Source: JAXJSP01 sp036310005 (GTDB lineage Bacteria; Bacillota; Clostridia; Oscillospirales; Acutalibacteraceae). From it: a DNA stretch of 64,000 nt. The stretch spans positions 1 through 64,000 of the forward strand of contig JAXJSP010000006.1 of assembly GCA_036310005.1 (NCBI GenBank), written 5' to 3'. Position 1 is the stretch's first letter, and each line of letters opens with the position of its first letter. The notes beneath the pieces were generated by a model that made no database searches, was not told the origin of the DNA, and worked only from the letters and a program-made list of their open reading frames with translations. The translations under genes were made by a program, and so were the position numbers. This document shows, piece by piece, positions 17,544 through 27,177 of this stretch.

Positions 17544-18818
17544 TTAATTTAAGTTTAGAAAATATTCTGTTATACCTTTTACGGTATTTTCCGCGATAGT
17601 CAGATTATTATCATATAATTTGATTTTATCGAGTTCTTCGCTGTTACTTACAAACCCATTTTCTGTTAAGACTGACGGACAAGTGGCAGCGCGAGTAACA
17701 TAAAAAGGATAATATTTAACAGAAATATCTCTATCAAAACTGCTGCTTGCAGATTTAAAAATGCAATTTGCCAAATTTTTGGAAAAGGGATAATAATAGT
17801 AATTTTCATATCCCGCGGCGCTTGTATTTTCTGCGGCATTTCTATGTACGGAAACGAAAATATCCGGTTTATATTTATAGATTAAGTCGGTTCTTTCTTT
17901 TAACAAAAGTTCTGAATCTTCAGTTCTTGTCATAATAACCGTGGCGCCTATGCTTTCAAGTTGTGATTTAATCAGTTTTGACAAAATCAAATTCAGCGCT
18001 GACTCAGTATAATATTCCGAGTTTCCTGTAGCGCCGCAGTCTTCCCCGCCGTGTCCTGCATCTATCATTACGGTTTTACCTGTTAAATCTGCGCCGTATT
18101 TATTATCTGCTTTGCTTACGCTGTTGCAATCGGTAAACACAAAGCACAAGTTATTGTTATTATTATATTCAGCGGTATATCCGCAAAAGACGTTTTTATT
18201 TTTCAGTTTCAAAATCAAAGTATTACCGCTTGAACTGATATCGGAAAAAACGCTGTTTTCTGCGAGTTTTAAACTTCCGTCGATTTTATCGCAATATGAA
18301 AACTCTATTTTAAACTCCTCGCAAGTGAAGTTATTTACGGAGTAGTCCGGTCTGTCGGCATTATCGGGGTATGGGTTTTTATAATCTTGATTGCCGAAGT
18401 CAATTTTAAACGGGGCTTTAAAAGACTGAGAAAATTCCAATACCAATTTACCTTTTGAAATATAAGAGTCAATAAATTTTACATTATTCTCGTCGGGCAA
18501 GGTGCCGTAATAGGTTTTTACATTTGATTTATACAGTCTGTGTCCGCTGTTCAAGTTGCAAAAATCAGATGTTTGCTTGCAATAATCTACTGTACCTTTC
18601 GGCAAAGTATTACAAGTTGGGCGGCTCCTCTCGTCTGAATAATTTATATCCAAAGTTTCAGCCTGAACCGTCTCGACTCTGGCAATAAGGGTTTGTTTTT
18701 TATTATCTTTTTCGGTTTTTTGAGATGTGGTCTTATTGTTTTTTACGGGAATAAATGCACTCAAAGCGATCAAAGTTATTACCGATAAAAACACAATCAA
18801 GTTTTTATATTTTTTCAT
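17544..18818 (-). CDS. N-acetylmuramoyl-L-alanine amidase, membrane-anchored or secreted (Amidase_3)
   Basis: Zinc amidase that would cut the bond between MurNAc and L-Ala in peptidoglycan. An N-terminal hydrophobic segment (about residues 8-24) is a signal anchor. Residues about 60-240 form an AMIN-like beta region of uncertain role. The C-terminal Amidase_3 domain holds the zinc ligands in DAGHGGEDCG, the Glu of ESALNL and SVHRNA, and the catalytic Glu in LTENGFVSN. It overlaps the GHL10 gene by 14 nt with no clear ribosome binding site of its own, so translation is probably coupled. It may act in sporulation (CwlD-like) or cell separation; the sequence does not decide. Confidence 0.88.
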   Translation of the reverse strand: MKKYKNLIVFLSVITLIALSAFIPVKNNKTTSQKTEKDNKKQTLIARVETVQAETLDINYSDERSRPTCNTLPKGTVDYCKQTSDFCNLNSGHRLYKSNVKTYYGTLPDENNVKFIDSYISKGKLVLEFSQSFKAPFKIDFGNQDYKNPYPDNADRPDYSVNNFTCEEFKIEFSYCDKIDGSLKLAENSVFSDISSSGNTLILKLKNKNVFCGYTAEYNNNNNLCFVFTDCNSVSKADNKYGADLTGKTVMIDAGHGGEDCGATGNSEYYTESALNLILSKLIKSQLESIGATVIMTRTEDSELLLKERTDLIYKYKPDIFVSVHRNAAENTSAAGYENYYYYPFSKNLANCIFKSASSSFDRDISVKYYPFYVTRAATCPSVLTENGFVSNSEELDKIKLYDNNLTIAENTVKGITEYFLNLN

Positions 18819-19992
18819 TTAAGTACTGTTTTATGTAGTTTAATTGTTGTATGTTTGATTTATTTGTTGAAAAGAGATGAGAATACGAAAAAAGCACATA
18901 GCCTTTCAGGTACGAGTCGTTGTCGATTTTTTTCATTTGCTTTGAAATTATTGCAAAATCTTTTGTCCATTCCGATTCTGCTTTAACAAGGGTATTACAT
19001 TTATAAGGTGCAAGGCCGATATAAAGAGTCGGAGAATAGTTTTCACACAAGGTTTTCCATTCTTTGAGGTAGGCGTTAAAAGTATATCTTTTGTCGGGGT
19101 ATTCAAACCCGAAATATATTTGCGGCATAATATAGTCGACTGCTTTTGTTTTAAGCCACGTTTCGACATCTGCATACACGGTATCGAAGTTATATTGCAT
19201 ATTTGCTGCCGGCGACACACCGAAAAGTATGCCTTTTTGCAGGGTTAGTCTGTGGGCGGCGCTTATCAGTTCTGTTACATTTGCTCTGCGCCACGAATAA
19301 AGGTCCAACGGGTATGCGTTTGAATTCGTTAAATATTCGACATACTGTTTTTCATCAATGGTTTCATCATTTGAGAGGTAAAAGTAATCGTCGAAATGGA
19401 TACCGTCGACATCGTAATTATCAATTATTTCTTTTACTCCGTCTAAAATCAGTTTTTTTACCGAACTGACAGAGGGGTTAAAAAACAAAGTATCGTTATC
19501 CCCTTTTATTACAAAGGTATCGTTGCTTTTATCGTCATCGCTGAGCCATTTATACGCGGGGTTTTGTTTATTTAATTTTTTATAATCGGAAGTTGTATTA
19601 GAAATTCTGTATGGATTTATCCAGGCGTGAAACTGCATTGAATATTGGTGAGCAGTATCAATCATAAAGGCGAGCAAATCATAGTCAGGTTCAGTTTCAA
19701 GAGTATTGCTGTAAGGAAAAATTTTTGACGGATAAAAGGCATCGGCATTTGCTCTGACGTGGACAAAGAGGGTGTTTGCGCCTAAATCTTTACATTCTTT
19801 TACTGCTGATTTGAATGCTTTTTTAAAGCCTTGTTTTGAGGCATAGAAATCTCCTAATTCGCTGTAACTTATCCAAACGCCGAATATATCGGGGCAAGAA
19901 ATACTATTTTTATTTTTTGAGATAGAGTCTTCGCTGTAAGTACACGAAACAAAAAACGATGCTATCATTACACAACAGATGAGTTTTTTCAT
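18805..19992 (-). CDS. GHL10/DUF187-type glycoside hydrolase-like lipoprotein
   Basis: Predicted lipoprotein of 395 residues with lipobox FVSC in MKKLICCVMIASFFVSC. The body is a (beta/alpha)8 barrel of the GHL10 family (YngK-like). Visible motifs are FGVWISYSELG, NTLFVHVRANADAFYPS, HAWINPYRIS, VDGIHFDDYFY, LFGVSPAANMQYN and DYIMPQIYFGFE. The family is thought to act on cell-wall or exported polysaccharide; the substrate is not established. The start is the ATG at 19992 after CGGAGG; an upstream TTG would destroy the signal sequence context. It overlaps the amidase gene by 14 nt, which supports a shared cell-wall remodelling role. Confidence 0.86.
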   Translation of the reverse strand: MKKLICCVMIASFFVSCTYSEDSISKNKNSISCPDIFGVWISYSELGDFYASKQGFKKAFKSAVKECKDLGANTLFVHVRANADAFYPSKIFPYSNTLETEPDYDLLAFMIDTAHQYSMQFHAWINPYRISNTTSDYKKLNKQNPAYKWLSDDDKSNDTFVIKGDNDTLFFNPSVSSVKKLILDGVKEIIDNYDVDGIHFDDYFYLSNDETIDEKQYVEYLTNSNAYPLDLYSWRRANVTELISAAHRLTLQKGILFGVSPAANMQYNFDTVYADVETWLKTKAVDYIMPQIYFGFEYPDKRYTFNAYLKEWKTLCENYSPTLYIGLAPYKCNTLVKAESEWTKDFAIISKQMKKIDNDSYLKGYVLFSYSHLFSTNKSNIQQLNYIKQYLNEKI

Positions 19993-20003
19993 AAGCCTCC
20001 GTA

Positions 20004-20032
20004 TTGACAAAACAGTATGTTTTTTATATACT
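20004..20032 (+). promoter_or_regulatory. Strong promoter of the zinc-ribbon gene, predicting a leaderless mRNA
   Basis: TTGACA (20004-20009), exactly 17 bp, TATACT (20027-20032). The start expected 7 nt downstream falls on the ATG at 20039. Confidence 0.65.
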
Positions 20033-20038
20033 CAAAGT

Positions 20039-20263
20039 ATGTTTAAGAGTAAAAAATTAAAGAAAATATCGGTCGAGGGCAACATTCAAGACAAAGAGAG
20101 AATTTTCACTTTGTGTCCGTACTGCGGATACGAGTCAGAGGCTGTCCTGTTTGAGACCGAAACCGAACTATGTTTATATTATATTCCGATTAAAAAAATT
20201 AATAACCGATTTACTGCTGTTTGCTTAAAATGCAAGCACTCTTTTGATGTAGAAATATCATAA
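20039..20263 (+). CDS. Small zinc-ribbon protein
   Basis: Hypothetical protein of 74 residues. CPYC and CLKC form a treble-clef or zinc-ribbon pair separated by about 36 residues, after a basic N-terminus (MFKSKKLKK). Short zinc-ribbon proteins of this kind are common and uncharacterised in Clostridia. I chose the ATG at 20039 because it lies at the predicted transcript start and the ribbon begins shortly after. No Shine-Dalgarno is visible, so translation may be leaderless. A longer in-frame ORF from 19979 would run through the promoter and is unlikely. It lies 15 nt before the membrane-protein gene and is likely co-transcribed. Confidence 0.7.
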   Translation: MFKSKKLKKISVEGNIQDKERIFTLCPYCGYESEAVLFETETELCLYYIPIKKINNRFTAVCLKCKHSFDVEIS

Positions 20264-20278
20264 AAGAGGTGTATATTT

Positions 20279-22402
20279 TTGTTAAATAGAATTTTTACTT
20301 CTACCGTAAATTTTTTGACATTTATTTTTTTGTTCATAATTTCACTCGGTTCGGTATATTATGTGGGAACACATATTATAAAGCCGAATTATGGTTCATC
20401 AATGCTGTCATACTGTATAATTTATGCGTTATTCATACTTATGGCGGCATTAATTGTTATTTTATTTTTATACTTTTCAAAGCATGTAAAAAAATGCGAA
20501 AACAAAGAATTAAACCGTCTTTGCATTATATTGTTTACGGTATTTGCGCTCGGGCAGATTTTTGTATTTTTCAGTTTTGACATTATATCTACAAACGACA
20601 GTTTAGCGGTACAAGACAGCGCGGCATTTATGAGCCTTACAGGTGAGAGTAAAATAAACGCATATCATACCGATTACTTTAACAGATACACAAACAACAA
20701 TCTGCTTGTACTTATCTTTTCTGTAATTTTTAAGATATTTAATGTATTTAAAATCGATTACAGAATCGGTGCGTTAGTGTTTAATTTTATTATGCTGTTT
20801 ATAGGACAGGTACTTATATATTCCGGAATTGTCCGTCTTATCAACAAACAAACAGCAGTTAAATATTTATTTTTGACTGTTATTGACCCTGCTATGTATA
20901 TGCTCGGTACCTGGGTTTATTCGGTATCGTTATGTATGCCTTTTATGGGTGCTGTACTTTTACTTATCGGTTGTATCCGCAAAAGCAAAAAAGACAATGT
21001 CAAATACATATTATCGGGTATTTTGGGTTTAACCGTAATCATAGGATATTTTATAAGGCCTGTTGTTGCTATACTGTTTATATCACTTGTTATTTGTTGT
21101 TTTTTATGGCTTAAAAAGGACAAAAAGCAACTTATATCCGGGTTGATTTGCTCTGCGGTATGTATAAGCATTATGGCGGTATCGTTTTTTGCCTGCAATA
21201 GTGTTATTAACGCGCACAGCGACAAAACCGATGATGAATTTCCGATGACTCACTGGGTTATGATGGGGCTTGAAAAAGACGGTACATGGAACAGCGAGGC
21301 TGTTAAATACACAAATTCATTTAAAACAAAGGAAGAAAAAGTTCAGGCAAATATTGATAAAATCAAGAAAAATTTTAAAGAGTATTCCCCTGTCGGTTTA
21401 TCTTTTCACGCTTTAAGAAAACTCACGGTAACCTGGTCTGAAGGCAGTACAAACTATCAGTTAAGAACTCAAAAATTAAACAGTTACAACGATGTTTATA
21501 ACTATCTGTCGGGTGACAAAAACGACTTTGTTTTAATATATTTGCAGGCTTTAAGATTCGCTGTATTGATTTTAGCGTGCATTACTTTGTTTAAAAAATT
21601 CAAAGACAAAAAGGCCGACGCATCGTTTTTGCTGACTTTATTTTTATTCGGCGGAATATTATTCTATTTAATATGGGAAGCAAAAGAGTCGTATTCGATA
21701 CCGTTTTTATTTGCGCTTTACGCTCTTGCAGCACAAAGTAGTGATATAAAATTCGGCAAAGTGTATGTTAAAAACATAAATAAAGCGCTGATAGGCACAA
21801 TGAGTCTGACATTAATTTGTTTTGCAATAGGTTTTAATTTCTGGAGCGTACAAAAAACTGTACACAAAGAGTACAGTATTAATGACAATGCAAGTTCATG
21901 TTCCGAATATGTAAATGATTTATCCGAAAAATCAGGATATATTGAGCAGGAATTTTATACTGATAAAGATTTTAATAATATTGAAATTTTTTGCACTAAA
22001 AAGTCGGGTAACGCAAAATACACAGTTGATATCAGTAACGCTGATAAAACAGTCTTTACAAAGACAATCGGCAAGGAAAATTTTGACGAAAACAAAATCA
22101 ATCTTAATTTTGATACTGTAAAAAACGATGAAATTTGCAAATACACAATCACAATTAAACCCGTTAAAAATAATGTTAAAGACAGTCTGGCATTCAAATA
22201 CAATGACACAGCAGTATTTAAGGGAATTAAAGGTGATTTGAAAGTATCAAATGATGTAAAAACAAATGACTTAAAACTAAAAGTTTACAATGAAGTGTCG
22301 GAAAATAATATGAATGTTTTGGCATATATTTTGATTTTCTCGTTAATGCTTTCGGTTCAAGTTTATATGTTTATAAAATTAAAAAACGCTAACAAAAGTT
22401 AG
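20279..22402 (+). CDS. Polytopic membrane protein, GT-C/GT39-like glycosyltransferase candidate
   Basis: Integral membrane protein of 707 residues. The N-terminal ~300 residues hold about eight helices, and more helices occur near 400-520. A non-membrane region follows (about 525-680), then one last helix at the C-terminus. An acidic first loop (DSLAVQDSAAFM) with a following NRYTNNNL segment resembles GT-C enzymes that use polyprenyl-linked sugars. This is a fold-level guess; no family-specific motif is certain. The start is TTG at 20279 after AGAGGTG. The stop codon sits in the terminator hairpin. A role in envelope glycan or teichoic acid decoration is possible but not shown. Confidence 0.6.
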   Translation: MLNRIFTSTVNFLTFIFLFIISLGSVYYVGTHIIKPNYGSSMLSYCIIYALFILMAALIVILFLYFSKHVKKCENKELNRLCIILFTVFALGQIFVFFSFDIISTNDSLAVQDSAAFMSLTGESKINAYHTDYFNRYTNNNLLVLIFSVIFKIFNVFKIDYRIGALVFNFIMLFIGQVLIYSGIVRLINKQTAVKYLFLTVIDPAMYMLGTWVYSVSLCMPFMGAVLLLIGCIRKSKKDNVKYILSGILGLTVIIGYFIRPVVAILFISLVICCFLWLKKDKKQLISGLICSAVCISIMAVSFFACNSVINAHSDKTDDEFPMTHWVMMGLEKDGTWNSEAVKYTNSFKTKEEKVQANIDKIKKNFKEYSPVGLSFHALRKLTVTWSEGSTNYQLRTQKLNSYNDVYNYLSGDKNDFVLIYLQALRFAVLILACITLFKKFKDKKADASFLLTLFLFGGILFYLIWEAKESYSIPFLFALYALAAQSSDIKFGKVYVKNINKALIGTMSLTLICFAIGFNFWSVQKTVHKEYSINDNASSCSEYVNDLSEKSGYIEQEFYTDKDFNNIEIFCTKKSGNAKYTVDISNADKTVFTKTIGKENFDENKINLNFDTVKNDEICKYTITIKPVKNNVKDSLAFKYNDTAVFKGIKGDLKVSNDVKTNDLKLKVYNEVSENNMNVLAYILIFSLMLSVQVYMFIKLKNANKS

Positions 22403-22405
22403 CGT
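22386..22405. terminator. Bidirectional terminator overlapping the membrane-protein stop codon
   Basis: An 8-bp stem ACGCTAAC/GTTAGCGT (22386-22393 and 22398-22405), extended by A/T runs on both sides. The TAG stop (22400-22402) lies in the right arm. Confidence 0.8.
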
Positions 22406-22412
22406 TTTTTAA

Positions 22413-22613
22413 TTATTCTGCTGTTGCACGGTCTCTGAAAAGCAACGAAATGCACCAAAGGCCCGCAAGACAAACTACAGTATAAATTATGCGGCTTAAA
22501 ATCGCTGTTTGTCCTCCGAAAATCCAAGCTACAATATCAAAGCGGAAAAGACCGATAGCGCCCCAGTTAATAGCACCGATAATTGTTAAAATTAAAGCAA
22601 TTTTATCTAACAT
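22413..22613 (-). CDS. DUF378 family small membrane protein (YuzA-like)
   Basis: 66 residues with two membrane helices and the family signature IGAINWGAIGLFRFDIVAWIFG. Function is unknown across the family. The ATG at 22613 (MLDKIAL) follows AAAGGAGG by 7 nt; upstream in-frame codons have no ribosome binding site. It lies 45 nt downstream of the GH13 gene and before a shared terminator, so it is probably the last gene of the glgP-GH13 unit, possibly only by proximity. Confidence 0.85.
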   Translation of the reverse strand: MLDKIALILTIIGAINWGAIGLFRFDIVAWIFGGQTAILSRIIYTVVCLAGLWCISLLFRDRATAE

Positions 22614-22658
22614 TGAGCAAACCTCCTTTAACGCTATTGTTTGCACAATAAGGACAAT

Positions 22659-24518
22659 TTATTCTTTAATTAAAACAGTTGCACTCATCGGAGGCAGAAT
22701 CAGTATATTATTTTCAGGCTTTTGTCCGAAATAAACCTTATTAAAACCGTCGGGCACAGTAATTCCGTCGCTTTGTGTCCATCTGTTTACTGCTATTAAA
22801 ACTTCATTTTTATCTTTTTTTCTTAAATAACAAATAGTTCCGAGTCCGGCATTTATGCACTCATATTCGCCGCCGCAAAAAGCGTCGTTTTCGAGCCTTA
22901 ATTTTCCTAATTTTTTAAAAAATTCAACCAACTGCTTATTTTCTTTTCCCCAAGGAAAACCGGTTCTGTTAAAAGGATCTCTTAAGCCCTCTGTCTGCGC
23001 TTCATCAGCGTAATAAAGCGAAGGAATACCGGGTAGAGTATACTGCAAAACAGAGGCAAGTTTCAGTCTTTTTAAAGCAAGGTCTGTCTGTTGCTCGGTT
23101 AATTTTACTTTTGCCTGCTGTATTCTGTTAAGAGATAAGTCGGCGCCTCCCAATACTGATAAAATTCTTTCGGTATCGTGAGTTCCGAGGTGATTCATCA
23201 TAACGTCTACTACTTGTTTAGGATAGTTACACAAGATATCGCAAACTGTATTATTAAGTTCATAGGCGTCACCGCCCATTACAAATTTAATAATTGCATT
23301 TCTGAGAGGATAATTCATAACGCTATCAAGTTGTTTACCTTGCAAAAAGCGTCTTCTGCCTCCGTGGCTGATTTTGTTTGATGCATCTTCCCAGACTTCT
23401 CCCATTAACAATGCGTCGGGGTTTTCTTCTTTAATTGCGCATCTTATTCTGTCTATGAACACATCAGGCAATTCGTCGGCAACATCCAATCTCCAACCGT
23501 CTGCGCCCAGTTTCATCCAATGTCGCAAAACTCCGTTTTCGGAACAGATAAAGTCCATAAAGCTCGGATTTTCTTCAATAACTTCGGGTAATGATGCTAT
23601 TCCCCACCAAGAATGATATCCGCCCGGCCAAGCAAAAAACTTGTACCACTGATAATAAGGCGATGACTGTTTATTAAAAGCTCCGTTATCACCGTAGCGC
23701 ATATATTTATTAAAATACACAGAGTCGCTTCCGGTATGAGAAAAAACTCCGTCTAAAATAATTTTAATATCAAATTTATGCGCGGTTTTACAAAGGCTTA
23801 CAAAATCTTCCTGTGTACCGAGCAAGGGATCGATTTTTAAATAGTCTGCTGTATTATAACGATGATTTGAGTGCGACTCAAAAATAGGATTTAAGTAAAT
23901 TATAGTGATACCAAAATCTTTTAAATAAGGAATTTTTTGTTCTATTCCCTTTAAATCGCCGCCGTAATAATCGTTGCAAAGACTTCTTAGTCCACAATTT
24001 TGCTCATAAGCAGGTTGGATGTACCAATCATCAACGATAAACCTGTCCTGAGGTACATTATCTTTTTTCTCACCCGAATTGCAAAATCTGTCGGGGAAAA
24101 TCTGGTAAATCGTACCTCTTTTAAAGTTATTTGGTGTAGTAAAACCCTCATCAAACACAGTTAACTGCCAAGGTTTTCCGCTGTCCGATATTACAGCCGC
24201 ACCGCTGTCTTGTAACTGTTCACCTTTAAAAATCTTTTTATTTTCACCGTTGCAATCAAACTCAAAACGATACCAATAAAGTCCGGAAAAGTCAGGTGTA
24301 AAACAGCACGAAAACTTTTGATAATCGTTGTCATAATCACCTGCAAAATTCATTTGAATAGAAAACTCTTGCTCATTATCTTTACAAATATACATTCTGC
24401 AAGATTTACAGTTACAATCTTTATGTATGAGATTAGAAAACATTAACTCAGTCCCTGCGCTTACAGGGGCTGAGTTTGATATATATTCTTTTTTTCGGTT
24501 ATTAAATACCTCAGGCAT
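22659..24518 (-). CDS. Cytosolic GH13 alpha-amylase family enzyme (neopullulanase/maltogenic-amylase type)
   Basis: 619 residues with no signal peptide, so it acts inside the cell on imported maltodextrins. An N-terminal beta-sandwich (about 1-120) precedes the barrel, which begins GTIYQIFPDRF. Catalytic residues are the nucleophile Asp in DGWRLDVADE (about 342), the acid Glu in LMGEVWED (about 374), and Asp in THDTERIL (about 447). YYGGDLKGIEQKIPYL and the layout match neopullulanase/cyclomaltodextrinase. It starts at an ATG sharing its A with the glgP stop (TAATG). Together the two would degrade linear and cyclic alpha-glucans to glucose-1-phosphate and small sugars. Confidence 0.93.
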   Translation of the reverse strand: MPEVFNNRKKEYISNSAPVSAGTELMFSNLIHKDCNCKSCRMYICKDNEQEFSIQMNFAGDYDNDYQKFSCCFTPDFSGLYWYRFEFDCNGENKKIFKGEQLQDSGAAVISDSGKPWQLTVFDEGFTTPNNFKRGTIYQIFPDRFCNSGEKKDNVPQDRFIVDDWYIQPAYEQNCGLRSLCNDYYGGDLKGIEQKIPYLKDFGITIIYLNPIFESHSNHRYNTADYLKIDPLLGTQEDFVSLCKTAHKFDIKIILDGVFSHTGSDSVYFNKYMRYGDNGAFNKQSSPYYQWYKFFAWPGGYHSWWGIASLPEVIEENPSFMDFICSENGVLRHWMKLGADGWRLDVADELPDVFIDRIRCAIKEENPDALLMGEVWEDASNKISHGGRRRFLQGKQLDSVMNYPLRNAIIKFVMGGDAYELNNTVCDILCNYPKQVVDVMMNHLGTHDTERILSVLGGADLSLNRIQQAKVKLTEQQTDLALKRLKLASVLQYTLPGIPSLYYADEAQTEGLRDPFNRTGFPWGKENKQLVEFFKKLGKLRLENDAFCGGEYECINAGLGTICYLRKKDKNEVLIAVNRWTQSDGITVPDGFNKVYFGQKPENNILILPPMSATVLIKE

Positions 24519-26929
24519 TACTTTCTGTCTACCTTTTTAAGATTCCAAATATTATTTGCATAATCTTCAATAAGTCTGTCTATTGAGAAGATACCTGCAT
24601 TTGCAATATTTGTAAGAGAAATTTTATTCCAAGTATTTCTGTCATTATAAAGTCTGCTGATTTTTTCCTGTGCCTCGCAATAGTCTGCAAAATCGGCAAG
24701 TGCCATATAATAGTCATTATTAAGCATAGTTGCGGCAAGGTCTGTAAAATCAGTTGAGCAGATACCTTTTTTAATAAAATTAATCGCATTTGCAATACGG
24801 TTATTATTGTTATAATAATCTTGAGGATAATATCCTCTTGCTCTTAAAGCATCAACTTCATAATCACGCATACCGAAGATAACTATATTATCATCGCCTA
24901 CTGCCTCATGAATTTCGACATTTGCACCGTCTTCCGTACCGAGTGTAACAGCACCGTTAATCATAAATTTCATATTACTTGTGCCTGACGCTTCGGTACC
25001 TGCAAGTGAAATCTGTTCCGACACATCTGCTGCGGGGATAATAATTTCTGCAAGTGTTACTCTGTAATCTTCGATATAAATTACTTTGAGTTTATCTTTA
25101 CAGTCGGGATCATTATTTATAAGTTGACCTAACTTGCTGATAAGTTGAATGATTTGTTTTGCAAGATAATAACCCGATGCTGCTTTAGCGCCGAAAATAT
25201 AGGTTTTAGGAGTAAAGTCTGCATTAGGATTATTTTTAATAAACAGATAATCATCAATTATATGAAGCGCGTTAAGATGCTGTCTTTTGTACTCGTGCAG
25301 GCGTTTAACCTGTATATCGAATACAGAATCAGGATCAATATCTCCGTATCCTAATTTTTTAACTGTATTTGCAAGTTTGACTTTATTAGCGTGTTTAATC
25401 TTTTCAAGTTTTTCCAAAACAGCAGAGTCGTCTTTAAATTCCAAAAGTTTTTTAAGTTGTGACGCATCTTTTACATAGCCTTTACCGATAAGGCTGTCGA
25501 GCAATTTACAAAGTTCGGGATTTGACTGACAAAGCCATCTGCGATGTGCAATACCGTTAGTAACATTTGTAAATTTCTCGGGCATAATTCTATACTGGTC
25601 GGCAAAAACGGTTTGTTTTAAAATTTCGCTGTGAAGTTTTGCAACACCGTTTACTTTATAGCCCGCCGCAACAGATAAGTTAGCCATTTTGATTACACCT
25701 TCGGCTTTAATGGCAACCCTGTCTGCCAAAGCTCTGTCGCCGGTCTGAGAAATTACTTTTTCTCTAAAGCGCCTGTCAATTTCGCAGACAATCTGATAAA
25801 TTCTCGGCAAGCGGTGTCTGAACAAATCTTCTTGCCAGCACTCGAGCGCCTCTTTCATAACTGTATGATTGGTATAAGCCACGGTTTTAGTAACGATATC
25901 CCACGCTTTTTCCCAACTGTAACCGCACTCATCGAGCATAATTCTCATAAGTTCCGGAATACAAAGTGTCGGATGAGTATCGTTGATATGAATGGTAATC
26001 ATATCGGCAAGATTATCTAAAGTACCGTGTTTTGTAAGATGTCTTCGGCAAATATCCTGTACAGATGCAGAGACAAGAAAATACTGCTGACGGAGTCTTA
26101 AACTTTTTCCTTCCTGATGATTATCTGCGGGATACAAAACCTTACTGATAGTTTCAGCCATAGCGTTTTGCTCAACTGCTTTTAAATATTCACCTTCATT
26201 GAACAAGTTCATATCAAAGCCGGGAGCAGTTGCTTTCCAAAGGCGCAAAACATTGACTGCATTTCCGTCTTTTCCGGCAATCATCATATCGTGAGGTACT
26301 GCCAAAACTTTATCGGCGCCGACATTTTCAACATGATGAAATCCGCTCTCGTCCCACCACTCGTTCAATTTACCGCCAAAGTAAACTTCGGTAGTAAGTT
26401 CTGGGCGAGCCTCAAACCAAATTTCACCGCCCGGGAGCCAGAAGTCAGGCATTTCAGTCTGCCAACCGTCAACTAATTTCTGACGGAAGATACCGAATTC
26501 GTACATAATCGAATAACCCATCGCGGGATACTCGCCCGATGCCAACCCGTCCATAATACAAGCAGCAAGTCTTCCCAAACCGCCGTTTCCGAGTCCCGCA
26601 TCAGGTTCAAGTTCATAAAGATTATCAAGTTTTACACCGCAATCTTTTAAAACGCTGCCGAAAGTGTTTTCGAGGCCTAAATTATAAAGAGTATTTTTTA
26701 AACTTCTGCCGAGCAAAAACTCCATACACATATAACATACTTGTTTTTTGCCCTGCTCATCCGCGCGCTTTTCAAAGTCTGTGCGAATTTTAGTCATTAT
26801 ATCACAAAGTGCCATTACAGTTGCTTTATAATAAATTTCGTCAGTTGCGTTTTCAACAGAAACTCCGAAATTATGCATCAGTTTTGATTTAAGTAATGAC
26901 GCTATTTCTTCTTTAGTCATTTTAGTCAT
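24518..26929 (-). CDS. glgP: Glycogen/maltodextrin phosphorylase
   Basis: PLP-dependent GT35 phosphorylase of 803 residues that releases glucose-1-phosphate from alpha-1,4-glucans. The PLP lysine (about 654) lies in EASGTSNMKFMINGA. LEPDAGLGNGGLGRLAACIMD and RVTLAEIIIPAADVSEQISLAG are diagnostic. It starts MTKMTKEE at an ATG after AGGAGAGGG. It is the first gene of the glgP-GH13-DUF378 unit. No glgA, glgB or glgC is nearby, so import-fed maltodextrin use is as likely as turnover of stored glycogen. Confidence 0.96.
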   Translation of the reverse strand: MTKMTKEEIASLLKSKLMHNFGVSVENATDEIYYKATVMALCDIMTKIRTDFEKRADEQGKKQVCYMCMEFLLGRSLKNTLYNLGLENTFGSVLKDCGVKLDNLYELEPDAGLGNGGLGRLAACIMDGLASGEYPAMGYSIMYEFGIFRQKLVDGWQTEMPDFWLPGGEIWFEARPELTTEVYFGGKLNEWWDESGFHHVENVGADKVLAVPHDMMIAGKDGNAVNVLRLWKATAPGFDMNLFNEGEYLKAVEQNAMAETISKVLYPADNHQEGKSLRLRQQYFLVSASVQDICRRHLTKHGTLDNLADMITIHINDTHPTLCIPELMRIMLDECGYSWEKAWDIVTKTVAYTNHTVMKEALECWQEDLFRHRLPRIYQIVCEIDRRFREKVISQTGDRALADRVAIKAEGVIKMANLSVAAGYKVNGVAKLHSEILKQTVFADQYRIMPEKFTNVTNGIAHRRWLCQSNPELCKLLDSLIGKGYVKDASQLKKLLEFKDDSAVLEKLEKIKHANKVKLANTVKKLGYGDIDPDSVFDIQVKRLHEYKRQHLNALHIIDDYLFIKNNPNADFTPKTYIFGAKAASGYYLAKQIIQLISKLGQLINNDPDCKDKLKVIYIEDYRVTLAEIIIPAADVSEQISLAGTEASGTSNMKFMINGAVTLGTEDGANVEIHEAVGDDNIVIFGMRDYEVDALRARGYYPQDYYNNNNRIANAINFIKKGICSTDFTDLAATMLNNDYYMALADFADYCEAQEKISRLYNDRNTWNKISLTNIANAGIFSIDRLIEDYANNIWNLKKVDRK

Positions 26930-26982
26930 AATTACCCTCTCCTTTAATAAATAATATTTGAAAAATTATCTTTCTTTATACC

Positions 26983-27010
26983 ATTATAATAATTTAAAAA
27001 ATTTTTTCAA
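26983..27010 (-). promoter_or_regulatory. glgP: Sigma-A-type promoter of glgP
   Basis: On the minus strand TTGAAA (27005-27010), a 16-bp spacer, and a perfect TATAAT (26983-26988). The leader is about 50 nt. Confidence 0.6.
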
Positions 27011-27155
27011 GTACCTATTGCAAATTATTATATTCAAATTTTGCTCGTTTTTTGTATGTTTTTACTGAAAAAATATTTAATAATCAAGTAGATTAATTAT
27101 ATTTTGTTTAAATCTAACAAAATTTCGCTGTTTTTCATCAATTTGCATCAAAAAA

Positions 27156-27170
27156 TAAACAAGCGTTTAC
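27156..27170. promoter_or_regulatory. Catabolite-responsive-element-like site
   Basis: GTAAACGCTTGTTTA on the minus strand. The inner AAACGCTT fits the cre core AARCGYTT at all eight positions; the flanks fit poorly. It lies 7 bp upstream of the degV -35 and about 145 bp upstream of the glgP -35. Confidence 0.4.
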
Positions 27171-27177
27171 TTATATC

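Noticed and set aside
19979..20038. N-terminal extension of the zinc-ribbon protein
   Set aside because: It would be translated from DNA that contains the -35 and -10 of its own strong promoter.
22413..22646. Longer DUF378 start at 22646
   Set aside because: The ribosome binding site AAAGGAGG lies inside that extension and points to the ATG at 22613.
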